Shown: in pieces, positions 42,933-52,129 of the stretch | Numbering within the stretch: the first letter of the stretch is position 1 | How the letters are laid out: each line of letters starts with the position of its first letter | NCBI GenBank assembly: GCA_002238925.1 | Contig: MPNH01000002.1 | Location: forward strand, 157,633-221,632 | Source of the DNA: Spirochaetaceae bacterium bin103 | Lineage (GTDB): Bacteria > Spirochaetota > Spirochaetia > SZUA-6 > Bin103 | DNA: 64,000 nucleotides | Direction: 5' to 3' | Program-made: the position numbers and the translations under genes | The notes under the pieces: model-generated | What the model was told of the DNA's origin: nothing | The model's input: the letters and a program-made list of their open reading frames with translations, nothing else | The model's database searches: none

Positions 42933-44897
42933 ATGCACAGTGTCTCATCCTTTCGCCAACCGTCGCAAGCGCATGCCGCCGGGGCTGCCGGCGCGCCGCC
43001 GGTGGTCGAGTCGGTCGGGCTCGCCGCGGCGCCCGAGCAGCGGGTGGCTGCATTCGTGGAACACGGCGCGCGGCGGCTGCATCTGCCGGGGAACGCCCGC
43101 CGGTGGCTTGAGGATGCGGCGGCACTGCGCGCCCGCTGCCGTGAGCTGCTGCTGCGCGGACACCCCGCGGGAGTACTGGACGCCGCGCCGGCCGTGGTGT
43201 GGGGCGAGACGCTGCAGCCCGTTCCGGAGTACCGCATACGCAAGCTGCGTTTCGAGGGCTACCCCGGCGTGTGGGTGCCGGCGCTGTTCTACGAGCCGCA
43301 AGCTACCACCACCGGGGCCACCGGCGCCGAGGGCGCGGGCGTACCGGCGGTGCTGAACGCCCACGGCCACCACCCGGGCGGCCTGGCGGTCGACTTCAAG
43401 CAGGCGCGCTGCATCAACCTGGCCAAGCGCGGCATGGTGGCGCTCAGCTACGAGTTTCTGGGCATGGGGGAGACGGCGAGCCTGAAGTCGCACAATCAGC
43501 AACTGCTGCTGGACCTGGCCGGCGTGTGCGGCGCCGGGGTGTTCCTGGTGGCGATGAAACGCGCCCTCGACGTGCTGCTCGACCATCCGGTGGTGGACGC
43601 CGAGCGGGTGGCGATGACCGGCCTGTCCGGGGGCGGCTGGCAGACGGTGCTGCTGGCGGCGCTCGACGAACGCGTCAAGGTGGCGGTGCCGGTTGCCGGC
43701 CACATGCCGGCCTGGGCACGGCGCGACGCGGGCGACGTGGGCGATGCCGAGCAACTGCCCGCCGACCTGTGCACGGTGGCAGACTACGACACCCTGTCCG
43801 CCCTCATCGCACCGCGCCCGGCGCTGTTCATCTTCAACCGCTACGACGACTGCTGCTTTCAACCGCACAAGGCGGTGCCCGGCACCTACGAACCGGCGCG
43901 CGCGGCGTACGCGCTGCTCGGCGCGGACGAGCATTGCGCGCTGCACGTGAACGAGGATCCCGGCCACAACTACGGCGCCGACAACCGCGCGCAGCTGTAC
44001 CGGTGGCTGGACCGCCACTTCGGGATGCGCACCCCGGGCGGCGATCTGCCCTGGCAGGACGAGGTGCTCAGCGAACGCGACCTGGCGGTCGGCCTGCCGC
44101 CGGAGCAACCGTCGTTCGCCGCGCTGGCCGCGGACGCCCTGCACCGCCTGCGGCGCCGTGAAGCGGCAACGCAGGCCAGCCCCCCCGGAGTAGCGCGCCG
44201 GGTCGACCGCGACCTGGTGGGTGACGTGTTGCGCTACCGCGCAAGCGCCGTGACGGCGACTGCCGTGGCGACAAGCTGGGCCTCGCCGGGCGGCGTGCTG
44301 GCCGAGCAGTTGGTCCTGGAAGTGGACAGCCGCTGGCCGCTGCCGGCCGCCCTGGTGCGCAACGACGCCGCGCGCGCCGCTACCGTGCTGGTCGGTTACG
44401 GGGCGCGGCCGCAACCCGCCGCACTCACCGCGCGCGCCGCCGCGCTCGGCCGCACCCTGCTGGCGGTGGACCTGCTCGGCTGCGGCGGCCTGCGCTTCGA
44501 TGCGCGCTACGGCCTGCTGCTGAGCACGGTGGGGCGCCCGCTGCTTGGCCTGCAGGTGGCGCAACTGCTGGCGGTCGCCGGCTGGCTGCGGCGCCACATG
44601 GACGGCCTGCCGCTTACCGTGCAGGCGGACAGCGCAGCGCTCGGCGTCGCGGCACTGCTGGCGGCCGCCCTGCAGCCGGACGCGTTTACCCGGATCGACG
44701 GGCTGAACCTGTCGCGCTCGCTCGACGAGCTGATCGAGCTGGCCGTTCCGTACGACGGCGAGCACGCGGCGCTGTTCTGCTTCGGGCTGCGCGCCGCCCT
44801 CGACATCGACGATCTGCTTCCGTTGGCGCCGGAGGTCACCGTGCACGCCCCGCGCCGTGGGCCACTGGTCTCCGCCAGCGCCTCGCCCGGCCGCTAG
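42933..44897 (+). CDS. Alpha/beta hydrolase, acetyl-xylan-esterase/dienelactone-hydrolase-like
   Basis: 654 residues from ATG at 42933. The first part has the hydrolase catalytic set: GLSGGGWQTVLLAAL (nucleophile Ser232), LFIFNRYDDCCF (Asp near 304) and EDPGHNYG (His near 344), with VLNAHGHHPGG as oxyanion region. The C-terminal half (about 400-654) has a second, degenerate hydrolase-like fold without a visible GxSxG. Esterases of this length act on acetylated glycans; the substrate is not known. Divergent from the ABC exporter pair, 37 bases apart. Confidence 0.75.
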   Translation: MHSVSSFRQPSQAHAAGAAGAPPVVESVGLAAAPEQRVAAFVEHGARRLHLPGNARRWLEDAAALRARCRELLLRGHPAGVLDAAPAVVWGETLQPVPEYRIRKLRFEGYPGVWVPALFYEPQATTTGATGAEGAGVPAVLNAHGHHPGGLAVDFKQARCINLAKRGMVALSYEFLGMGETASLKSHNQQLLLDLAGVCGAGVFLVAMKRALDVLLDHPVVDAERVAMTGLSGGGWQTVLLAALDERVKVAVPVAGHMPAWARRDAGDVGDAEQLPADLCTVADYDTLSALIAPRPALFIFNRYDDCCFQPHKAVPGTYEPARAAYALLGADEHCALHVNEDPGHNYGADNRAQLYRWLDRHFGMRTPGGDLPWQDEVLSERDLAVGLPPEQPSFAALAADALHRLRRREAATQASPPGVARRVDRDLVGDVLRYRASAVTATAVATSWASPGGVLAEQLVLEVDSRWPLPAALVRNDAARAATVLVGYGARPQPAALTARAAALGRTLLAVDLLGCGGLRFDARYGLLLSTVGRPLLGLQVAQLLAVAGWLRRHMDGLPLTVQADSAALGVAALLAAALQPDAFTRIDGLNLSRSLDELIELAVPYDGEHAALFCFGLRAALDIDDLLPLAPEVTVHAPRRGPLVSASASPGR

Positions 44898-45025
44898 CGC
44901 ATGTCCGGCAACGCTAGCGCAGCCGCCGCCGGGCACGGCAGCCACGGCGAACGCCCGCGCGCGTCTCGCGCCGCCGTGCTGCCGTTTCTGGCCGCGCACG
45001 CGCTCGCCGCCGGCTGAGCACGCCC

Positions 45026-46273
45026 GTGGAGCAGTGGCGCAAGAACCTCTATCTGGCCTGGCTCGCGCAGATCCTGACCCTTACCGGCTTCGGCTTCATC
45101 ATGCCGTTCATCCCGCTGTACCTGAGCGAGCTGGGGGTTACCGATCCGCGCTCACTCAAGCTGTGGGTGGGGGTGACGGCGGCCTTTCCGATGGTGGGGA
45201 TGGCGCTCGCCGCCCCGTTCTGGGGGATGATCTCGGACCGCTTCGGACGCAAGCCGATGATCGTCCGCGCCCTGGTGTCGACCGTGATCCTGGCGGTGGC
45301 GCTGGCGCTGGCGCGCTCGGTGGAGACGGTGTTCGTGCTGCGGATGCTGCAGGGACTGTTCTCCGGTACCGTTACCGCCGCGGCGACGCTGGTTGCCGCC
45401 GGCACCCCGAACGCGCACCTGTCCCGCTCGCTGGGCTTCCTGAGCTCCGCCACCTTCATCGGCCACAGCCTGGGGCCGCTGATCGGCGGCATCTCTGCAA
45501 ATCTGTTCGGCTTCCGCGCCTCGTTCCTGATCGCGGCCGGGGTGGTGGCGGCCGGCCTGGTGGTGGTGGTGGTGTTTCTGGAGGAGCCGGGCGGCACCCG
45601 ATCGGGGCTGCGCCGGTTGGCCGCCGGTGCGGCGCGCAAGCCGCGCGGCTCGGTACGCGACCTGCTCACCGTGCCCTTTCTGGTGCTGTTCCTGGTGTTG
45701 TTTCTGCTGCGCTTCGCCCGCGGTCAGCCGCTGGCATTCGTGCCGCTGTACATCGCCGAGCTGCGCGGCACCCTCGGCGGCTCCGCGGACGCTGCCATCA
45801 CCGGCCTGGTCATTGCCGGCTCCGGCGCCCTGGCCGCGATCTCGGGGCTGACGCTTACACGGCTCGGCGACCGGTTCAACAAACTGTGGCTTATCGCCCT
45901 GTGCGCGGGAGCGGGAGCGGCTCTGGCGCTGCCTACCTTCTTCGCCTCCGGCCTGGTGGCCTTCGCCCTGTTCTACATGCTCAGCGGATTCGCGCTCGGC
46001 GGCGTGCAGCCGTTCGTGCAGGCCTACCTGTCGACGTACAGCGCACGCGCCCAACAGGGACTGCTGTTCGGATTGCAGAGCCTGGTCGGAGGCTTCGGCA
46101 TGGGGCTCGGGCCACTGGCCGCGAGCTGGATATCGATCCAGGCCAGCACCCGGCACGTGTTTCTGTCCTACAGCCTGGCGTTCGCCGCCATCGCGGTGCT
46201 GATGTTGGCCGCGCGCCTGCTCGGCCGCCGCTTTACCCGCTACCTGCCGGCCGCGCCGCGGGGAGAACCATGA
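45026..46273 (+). CDS. Major facilitator superfamily transporter (multidrug-efflux-like, TetA group)
   Basis: 415 residues, twelve predicted spans. Motif A after span 2 reads GMISDRFGRKPMIV (about 68-81) and motif C-like GHSLGPLIGG is in span 5, the pattern of drug/H+ antiporters. Start GTG at 45026 with MEQWRKNLYLAWLAQILTL. Export of a small molecule is the family role; substrate is unknown. Plus strand, convergent with mog (six bases between stops). The 128 bases upstream hold only a 38-codon frame with no similarity. Confidence 0.87.
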   Translation: MEQWRKNLYLAWLAQILTLTGFGFIMPFIPLYLSELGVTDPRSLKLWVGVTAAFPMVGMALAAPFWGMISDRFGRKPMIVRALVSTVILAVALALARSVETVFVLRMLQGLFSGTVTAAATLVAAGTPNAHLSRSLGFLSSATFIGHSLGPLIGGISANLFGFRASFLIAAGVVAAGLVVVVVFLEEPGGTRSGLRRLAAGAARKPRGSVRDLLTVPFLVLFLVLFLLRFARGQPLAFVPLYIAELRGTLGGSADAAITGLVIAGSGALAAISGLTLTRLGDRFNKLWLIALCAGAGAALALPTFFASGLVAFALFYMLSGFALGGVQPFVQAYLSTYSARAQQGLLFGLQSLVGGFGMGLGPLAASWISIQASTRHVFLSYSLAFAAIAVLMLAARLLGRRFTRYLPAAPRGEP

Positions 46274-46279
46274 TGAAGA

Positions 46280-46843
46280 TCAGGAACTGGCCGGCGCCGG
46301 TTTGCCCTCGCCGGGGCGGAACGCCTTTACCACCTCGGGGTTTACCTCCAGGCGCGGCCCGCCGACCAGGTCGACGCAGTAGGGGATGGCGGGAAACACC
46401 GCGTCCAGGCACTGGCGGATGGCGCGCGGGCGCCCGGGCAGGTTGACGATCAGGGTACTGCCGCGCACGCCGGCGGTCTGTCGCGACAGGATGGCGGTCG
46501 GCACGTACTGCAGGCTGACCTGGCGCATCAGTTCGCCAAACCCGGGCAGCATCTTCTCGCACGCGTCCTCGGTGGCCTCCGGCGTTACGTCGCGCACCGC
46601 CGGGCCGGTGCCGCCGGTGGTAACGATCAGGCAGCAGCCCTTGTCGTCGGCCATTTCGGCCATCGCCGCGGTGAGCTGGTCGCGCTCGTCGGGAATGACC
46701 CGGTACTCGCTGTTCCACGGCGACAGCAGGTACTCGCCAAGCGCGGCGACCACTGCCTTGCCAGGCAGATCCTCGTAGATGCCGGCGGCGGCGCGGTCGG
46801 ATACGTTGATGATGCCGATGCGCGCCTCGGTGGCCGCGGCCAT
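46280..46843 (-). CDS. mog: Molybdopterin adenylyltransferase (MogA)
   Basis: 187 residues. GIINVSDRAAAGIYEDLPGK, ETTGGTG-type motif VTTGGTGPAVRDVTPEAT and GSTLIVNLPGRPRAIRQCLD are the MogA/MoaB signature that adenylylates molybdopterin before molybdate insertion. Its ATG overlaps the rpmB stop (ATGA), an unusual pairing with a ribosomal protein. Length is normal for the short bacterial MogA. No other cofactor gene is near. Confidence 0.88.
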   Translation of the reverse strand: MAAATEARIGIINVSDRAAAGIYEDLPGKAVVAALGEYLLSPWNSEYRVIPDERDQLTAAMAEMADDKGCCLIVTTGGTGPAVRDVTPEATEDACEKMLPGFGELMRQVSLQYVPTAILSRQTAGVRGSTLIVNLPGRPRAIRQCLDAVFPAIPYCVDLVGGPRLEVNPEVVKAFRPGEGKPAPASS

Positions 46844-47082
46844 CAGGTCACGTCGCGGAGCTCGAGCCCCTCGTCGCGCAGGTACTGCAGCAGCCCCTTC
46901 CGGTCCACGGTGCGCAGGGCGCGCGCCGACAGGCGCAGGGTTACGCTACGGCCCTGCTCGGGGACGTAGATGCGCTTGCGCTGCAGGTTGGGCCGCTGCA
47001 CACGCCGGGTCTTGTTATGGGCCTTGGACACGTTGTTTCCGGCCATCGGTTTCTTGCCGGTGATCTTGCAGGTTCGTGACAT
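46843..47082 (-). CDS. rpmB: 50S ribosomal protein L28
   Basis: 79 residues. MSRTCKITGKKPMAGNNVSKAHNKTRRVQRPNLQ, in longer form, is the L28 core (C-x-x-TGK, NNVSHA-H). The 23S rRNA-binding basic residues are kept. Zinc-binding Cys pairs of the zinc-ribbon type are absent: only one Cys (position 5), so it is the zinc-free form. Starts an operon with mog. Ends 61 bases upstream of the alaS stop (same strand). Confidence 0.93.
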   Translation of the reverse strand: MSRTCKITGKKPMAGNNVSKAHNKTRRVQRPNLQRKRIYVPEQGRSVTLRLSARALRTVDRKGLLQYLRDEGLELRDVT

Positions 47083-47143
47083 GAGATGCTCCGGTGCTGG
47101 AATATGCTACATTCCCCCGCCGCCCGCCAACCACCCCTGCGCG

Positions 47144-49843
47144 TTACTTGCGCCGCGCGGTTGCGACCTGCTCACGGACGCTGGTGAGTACGGCGTCAAG
47201 GTCACCCGTTCGCCGAGCGCCGGCGGTAGCCAGCGTGGGTCGCCCGCCGCCGCCGCCGCCCGCCTTGGCGGCCGCCGCCTTGACCAGGACGGCCGCGGAC
47301 ACCGGCGGCGATCCGGCGGCCAGGTCGTCGCTTACGGCGCAGGCAATCGCCAGCCGGCCGCCAGCGGTGGAGGCCAGGAAGGCGACCGTGTCCGGCGCCG
47401 AGGTGCGCAGCCGCTCGGCCAGGGTCTTGAGGGCGGCGGGAAGCTGGTCGTCGAACACGCGCAGGATCAGCCGCACGCCGGCGACCTCCTCGGCCTCGGC
47501 GGCGAGCAGCGTGGCCTGCTGGGCGCTCCGCTCGGCCTCCAGGGCCTTGACCCGCTTCTCCAGTTGGCGGGCGTGCTCCACCAGTTCCCCGGCGCGTTGC
47601 GCCGCCTCGCCGGTGCCGCCGCCGAGCAGCGAGCTCACCTGCTGCAGTGCGCCGCGCTGCTCCTGCATGACCAGCACCGCCGCATTGCCGGTACGCGCCT
47701 CGATGCGGCGCACGCCGCTGGCAATGCTGCCCTCGGAGGTGATCACGAACGGCCCGATCTGGCCGGTGCGGCGCACGTGGCAGCCGCCGCACAGCTCCAG
47801 GCTCAGCGGCTGCCCGGCGCCGCCGACACGCACCACGCGCACCTCGTCGCCGTACTTCTCGCCGAACAGCGCCATGGCGCCGAGCCGCTGCGCCTCGGCG
47901 AAGGCGGTGGTGAAGTGGCCCACCTCGTGGTCGCCGCACACCGCGCCGTTGACGATGCGCTCGATCTCGCCGAGCTGGTCCGGCTCCACCCGCTGCCAGT
48001 GGGTAAAGTCGAAGCGCAGGTGGTCGGGGGCAACCAGCGAGCCCGCCTGGTGCACGTGGTCGCCGACGATGCGGCGCAGCGCCATGTGCAGCAGGTGGGT
48101 GGCGGTGTGGTTGGCCGTGGTAGGGCCGCGCAGCGCCGCGTCGACCGCGGCGGTGACCGGCTCGTGCCAGGCAGCGTCGGCGAGCGTGCCGGCGGCGGCG
48201 CCCTCCGGCAGGGGGCAGCGGCAGATGGTGAAGTCCCCATCGCGCTGCGTGTCCTCCACGGTCAAGGCCAGCGCGCCGTCCCCGGCGCCGACGGTAATGG
48301 CGCCGCGGTCGCCGACCTGGCCGCCGGCCTCGGCGTAGAACGGCGTCTCCGCCAGCACCACGTGGCAGCGGCCATCCTTGACCGCCCACCGAAACACGCG
48401 CGTGGTCACCTCGAGCTGCTCGTAACCGACGAACCGCTGCGGCTCGAGCGCGTGCACGGGTGTCCACTCGGAGGCCTCCACGCCGGCGGCGGCGAACTTG
48501 CCGGCGCGCCGCGCACGCTCACGCTGTTCCTCCATGGCGGTGTCGAAACCGGCCTCGTCCACGCCCAGGCCGCGCTCCTCGGCCAGCACCCGGGTCAGGT
48601 CGAGCGGGAACCCGTAGGTGTCGTACAGGCGGAATGCCTGGTCGCCCGGCACCGCGTCCCTGCCGTCCGCCTCGGCCTGGCCGGCGATGCCGGCGAAGAT
48701 CTCCAGCCCGCGCCCGAGGGTGCGCCCGAAGCTGGCCTCCTCGGCCTTGATCACCTCGGCGATGTAGCCGGCCCGCGTCGCCACCTCCGGGAACTCGGCG
48801 GCGTGCATCTCCGCCACCGTGGCCACCAGCCGGTGCACGAACGGCTCGGTCAGGTCCAGCAGGCGGCCGTAGCGGGCGGCGCGGCGCAGCAGGCGGCGCA
48901 GCACGTAGCCGCGGCCCTCATTGGAGGGCAGCGCGCCGTCGGCGATGGAGAAGCTCAGCATGCGCACGTGGTCGGCCACCACCCGGAACGCCACCTGCCG
49001 CTCGGCCTCCGCGGCGGCGTAGCGCTGCCCGGCCAGGTCGCCGATACGGTCCATCAGCGGCGTGAACACGTCGGTGCCGTAGTTGTCCGTGCACTGCATC
49101 ACCGCCACGATGCGCTCGAAGCCCATGCCGGTGTCCACGTGCTGCGCCGGCAGCGGCTGCAGCACGCCGCCGGCGGTGCGGTTGAACTGGATGAACACCA
49201 GGTTCCAGATCTCCATGACGCGCGGGTCGTCGGCGTTCACCAGGCTGCCGCCGGAGCCGTCCGGGGTCAGATCGACGTGGATTTCCGAGTTGGGGCCGCA
49301 CGGGCCGGTGTCCGCCATCTCCCAGAAGTTGTCCTTCTTGCCAAAGCGCAGCACGTGGTCGGGATCGATGTCGGTCCCGGTGCGCCACAACCGCTCGGCC
49401 TCGTCGTCGGCCGGCAGGCCGTCGCCCTCGTCGCCGGCGAACACGGTGGCGTACATGCGTTCCTTGGGCAGGCCCCAAACCCGGGTGAGCAGGTCCCACG
49501 CCCAGGAAATCGCCTCCGCCTTGAAGTAGTCGCCAAACGACCAGTTGCCGAGCATCTCGAAGTAGGTGTGGTGATAGGTGTCGCGGCCCACCTCCTCCAG
49601 GTCGTTGTGCTTGCCGCTCACGCGGATGCACTTCTGGGTGTCCACCGCGCGCCGGTAGCCGCGCGAGCCGGAGCCCAGGAACACGTCCTTGAACTGGTTC
49701 ATGCCGGCATTGGTGAACAGCAGGGTGGGATCGTCGGCCGGCACCACCGGCGCGCTCGGCACCAGCGTGTGGTCGCGTTCCACGAAATAGTCGAAGAAGT
49801 CCTGGCGGATCTGGCGTGCCGTCTTGTCGGTCTTGGTGAACAT
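47144..49843 (-). CDS. alaS: Alanyl-tRNA synthetase
   Basis: 899 residues from ATG at 49843 (MFTKTDKTARQIRQDFFDYF). Class II core with VPSAPVVPADDPTLLFTNAGMNQFKD and TYHHTYFEMLGNWSFGDYFK, in longer form; editing domain with NHTATHLLH (HxxxH) and CGGCHVRRTGQIG (Cys/His zinc) and a DHHA1 C-terminus (KGGGRPTLATAGA). Charges tRNA-Ala. Two ATGs lie upstream in frame but the one at 49843 starts at the family N-terminus. Confidence 0.95.
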   Translation of the reverse strand: MFTKTDKTARQIRQDFFDYFVERDHTLVPSAPVVPADDPTLLFTNAGMNQFKDVFLGSGSRGYRRAVDTQKCIRVSGKHNDLEEVGRDTYHHTYFEMLGNWSFGDYFKAEAISWAWDLLTRVWGLPKERMYATVFAGDEGDGLPADDEAERLWRTGTDIDPDHVLRFGKKDNFWEMADTGPCGPNSEIHVDLTPDGSGGSLVNADDPRVMEIWNLVFIQFNRTAGGVLQPLPAQHVDTGMGFERIVAVMQCTDNYGTDVFTPLMDRIGDLAGQRYAAAEAERQVAFRVVADHVRMLSFSIADGALPSNEGRGYVLRRLLRRAARYGRLLDLTEPFVHRLVATVAEMHAAEFPEVATRAGYIAEVIKAEEASFGRTLGRGLEIFAGIAGQAEADGRDAVPGDQAFRLYDTYGFPLDLTRVLAEERGLGVDEAGFDTAMEEQRERARRAGKFAAAGVEASEWTPVHALEPQRFVGYEQLEVTTRVFRWAVKDGRCHVVLAETPFYAEAGGQVGDRGAITVGAGDGALALTVEDTQRDGDFTICRCPLPEGAAAGTLADAAWHEPVTAAVDAALRGPTTANHTATHLLHMALRRIVGDHVHQAGSLVAPDHLRFDFTHWQRVEPDQLGEIERIVNGAVCGDHEVGHFTTAFAEAQRLGAMALFGEKYGDEVRVVRVGGAGQPLSLELCGGCHVRRTGQIGPFVITSEGSIASGVRRIEARTGNAAVLVMQEQRGALQQVSSLLGGGTGEAAQRAGELVEHARQLEKRVKALEAERSAQQATLLAAEAEEVAGVRLILRVFDDQLPAALKTLAERLRTSAPDTVAFLASTAGGRLAIACAVSDDLAAGSPPVSAAVLVKAAAAKAGGGGGGRPTLATAGARRTGDLDAVLTSVREQVATARRK

Positions 49844-49943
49844 CGCTCTTAACGGGCGCACCCTACCAGATTGCCGCCCTCCGTTTCACCCGTGTCATCC
49901 GCCGGTCTATTCGCGGCTGCGAGGTACGGTGCAGGATGGGGCC

Positions 49944-50366
49944 ATGCTGCGCCTCGGACTGGTTGTGATCATGGGGGTCGTTGCCGGCGTGCTGGCCTTC
50001 CACATTCCGGGGCTGGAGGTGGAGCTGCTCGGCGAGCCGAGCCGCGGGCTGTTCGTGTTCTACTCGGCGGCCGTGCCGGTGGCGCTGCTGATGATCACGT
50101 CGTGGCTGGAAGAGAGCGGCCCGGTCAGCCAACTGCTCGCCACCGGCGCCACCATCGGCGCGGGCGCGGCGACCGCGGTCCGGCTCGCCATCGAGCTGGT
50201 CAACAGCGCGCCGGTCATCACCTACCCGTTCTTCGGGGTGCTGTTCGAGGATTCGCTGGCCGACGAACGCGGCTGGCTGGCCATCAACGCCCTGGTGGCC
50301 GCGATTGCGGCGATCGCCGCCTTCACCAGCGCCGGCGACGACACCCCCGCCGCCCCCGACAGCTAA
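49944..50366 (+). CDS. Hypothetical multi-span membrane protein
   Basis: 140 residues from ATG at 49944. Four hydrophobic stretches: [56 protein letters not shown] and [17 protein letters not shown], with an acidic loop [12 protein letters not shown]. No family recognised. It is divergent from alaS (100 bases between starts) and its last four bases overlap the stop of rhaI on the other strand (convergent). Confidence 0.7.
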   Translation: MLRLGLVVIMGVVAGVLAFHIPGLEVELLGEPSRGLFVFYSAAVPVALLMITSWLEESGPVSQLLATGATIGAGAATAVRLAIELVNSAPVITYPFFGVLFEDSLADERGWLAINALVAAIAAIAAFTSAGDDTPAAPDS

Positions 50367-51571
50367 CCCGGATACCCGCCGCCGCCCATCTCGGCAGTGC
50401 CGCGCTCGGCGGCGGCGCGGGCGGCGTAGTTGTCGGCGCGCAGCGCGGCCAGCGGGTCGGGCGGCCGGTCCTGCTCCAGGCGGACCTGCGCCAGCAGCGG
50501 CCGTACGTCGGTCTCGAACGCATCCACGTACACCCGGTGCGCGCCGAGCACGTCGCCGGCCGCCTGCCGCTCGCGCAGCAGCGGGTAGTCGACGATCAGC
50601 GCCTTGGCGTAAGCGGACTGGCAGTTGAGCACGCTCACCAGCATCGCCTCCAGCTTGGGTTCGATGTTGTGGCTCTGGTCGATCATGTAGGCCACGTCGG
50701 CCGCCGCGTCGCCGGCGCTGACCAGCTCGCAGAAAATCTCGAACAGCTCGAACGGGTTGCCGCTGCCGACGATCAGGTCGTCGTCCGCGTAGCGGCGCGA
50801 GTTGAAGTGGAAGCCGCCGAGCCGCCCCTCGGCGAGCAGGTAGCTGACGATGTGGGCAATGTTGGTGGACAACGCGTGGTGGCCGGTGTCGACCAGCACC
50901 TCGGCCTGCGGACCGAGCTTGAGGGCGGTGGCGTAGGCAATGCCCCAGTCGGCCAGGTCGGTGTGGTAGAAGCCCGGCTCGAAGAACTTGTACTCGATCA
51001 GCATGCGCCCGCCGTCCGGCAGGTGGGCGTATACCTCGGCCAACCCCCGCTCCAGGCGCGCCTTGCGGTCGCTCATGCTGTCCTGGCCGGCGTAGTTGGT
51101 GCCGTCCGCGAACCACAGGCTGAGCAGACCGCTGCCGGTCGCCTTCATCACCGCGCAGCAGTCGATCATGTGCGCCACCGCGCGCTCGCGCACCGCGGCC
51201 TCGGGATGGCAAACGCTGCCGAGCTTGTAGATCTCGTCCTGGAACACGTTCGGGTTGATCGCCCCGATACCGATGCCCCGCTCCGCCGCGTACTGCGACA
51301 GGCCGGGCCAGTCGTCGACCCGGTCCCACGGGATGTGCAGCGCCACCGTGGGCGCCGCGCCGGTCAGGCGGTTGATGTAGGCGGCGTCGTCCAGCTTCTC
51401 GTAGACGTTGCGCGGCGCTCCCGGCCACGGAAACACCTTGAAGCGGGTGCCGCTGTTGCCGTAGCCCCAGGAGGGCGTCTCGATCGCCTGCGCCCCCAGC
51501 TTGTCCTTGACTGCCGGTACGTCAATCCCGGCCGCGGCGAGATTGTCCGCCAGCCTCTGGTAAGCATCCAT
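50363..51571 (-). CDS. rhaI: L-rhamnose isomerase (RhaI type)
   Basis: 402 residues from ATG at 51571. TIM-barrel isomerase with metal ligands in [15 protein letters not shown] (Glu), VLVDTGHHA (Asp, His) and [15 protein letters not shown] (His, Asp), as in the Pseudomonas stutzeri-type L-rhamnose isomerase; interconverts L-rhamnose and L-rhamnulose with broad specificity. The C-terminus (MGGGGYPG) is typical. Divergent neighbour is the rhamnose mutarotase gene, which strengthens the assignment. A 156-base intergenic region contains GC-rich tandem repeats. Confidence 0.9.
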   Translation of the reverse strand: MDAYQRLADNLAAAGIDVPAVKDKLGAQAIETPSWGYGNSGTRFKVFPWPGAPRNVYEKLDDAAYINRLTGAAPTVALHIPWDRVDDWPGLSQYAAERGIGIGAINPNVFQDEIYKLGSVCHPEAAVRERAVAHMIDCCAVMKATGSGLLSLWFADGTNYAGQDSMSDRKARLERGLAEVYAHLPDGGRMLIEYKFFEPGFYHTDLADWGIAYATALKLGPQAEVLVDTGHHALSTNIAHIVSYLLAEGRLGGFHFNSRRYADDDLIVGSGNPFELFEIFCELVSAGDAAADVAYMIDQSHNIEPKLEAMLVSVLNCQSAYAKALIVDYPLLRERQAAGDVLGAHRVYVDAFETDVRPLLAQVRLEQDRPPDPLAALRADNYAARAAAERGTAEMGGGGYPG

Positions 51572-51598
51572 GCCTTCAGCATGCAGAACTACCGGCCC

Positions 51599-51661
51599 CG
51601 CGTCCACGCGTCCACGCGTCCTCGCGTCCTCGCGTCGTCCTCGCGTCGTGCACGCGTCCGT
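51599..51661 (+). repeat. GC-rich tandem repeats between rhaI and rhaM
   Basis: Degenerate repeats of GCGTCCAC and GCGTCCTC units, roughly seven or eight copies with truncations, in the divergent promoter region of the rhamnose genes. They could set spacing of regulator sites or simply be slippage-prone DNA. Confidence 0.8.
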
Positions 51662-51727
51662 GCCCTGCCCGGCCTCTTCCCACGCCGCGCTTGACGGCCG
51701 CCGCCCGCTCCGGCTACGCAACGGGTC

Positions 51728-52066
51728 ATGGCACAGACACTACGGTTCGGCATGGTAATCGGCATCAGGCCGGAGAAACTGGACGAGTACCAGGCCCTGC
51801 ACGCCGACGACCACCCCGGCGTACGCGACCTGCTCGCGGCCGCCCACATGCGCAACTTCTCCATCTACCTGCAGCAGTTCCCGGACGGCAAGCATTACCT
51901 GTTCGGCTACTTCGAGTACGACGGCGACGACTACGACGCCGACATGGCGCGCCTGGCCGCCGAGCCGCGCAACCAGCAGTGGCTGGCCACCTGCGGCCCG
52001 ATGCAGATCCCGTTCCCCGGCGAACCCACCTGGCAACAGATGCAGCGCGTCTACTACCAGGCCTGA
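51728..52066 (+). CDS. rhaM: L-rhamnose mutarotase
   Basis: 112 residues. [20 protein letters not shown] (His25 in Y-x-x-x-H), [28 protein letters not shown], in longer form, and C-terminal [21 protein letters not shown] match RhaM/RhaU, which interconverts alpha and beta L-rhamnose. Divergent from rhaI. Other rhamnose genes (kinase, aldolase, transporter) are absent from this window. Confidence 0.92.
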   Translation: MAQTLRFGMVIGIRPEKLDEYQALHADDHPGVRDLLAAAHMRNFSIYLQQFPDGKHYLFGYFEYDGDDYDADMARLAAEPRNQQWLATCGPMQIPFPGEPTWQQMQRVYYQA

Positions 52067-52129
52067 ACAAGGCCGCCGAGACCGCCGAGGCCGCCGGCGC
52101 AGGCTCGACATTTTCGGCGCGCCGTATCA

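Noticed and set aside
44901..45017. 38-codon frame between the esterase and MFS genes
   Set aside because: No similarity, no clear ribosome binding site and only the composition of this G+C-rich DNA; not supported as a gene.
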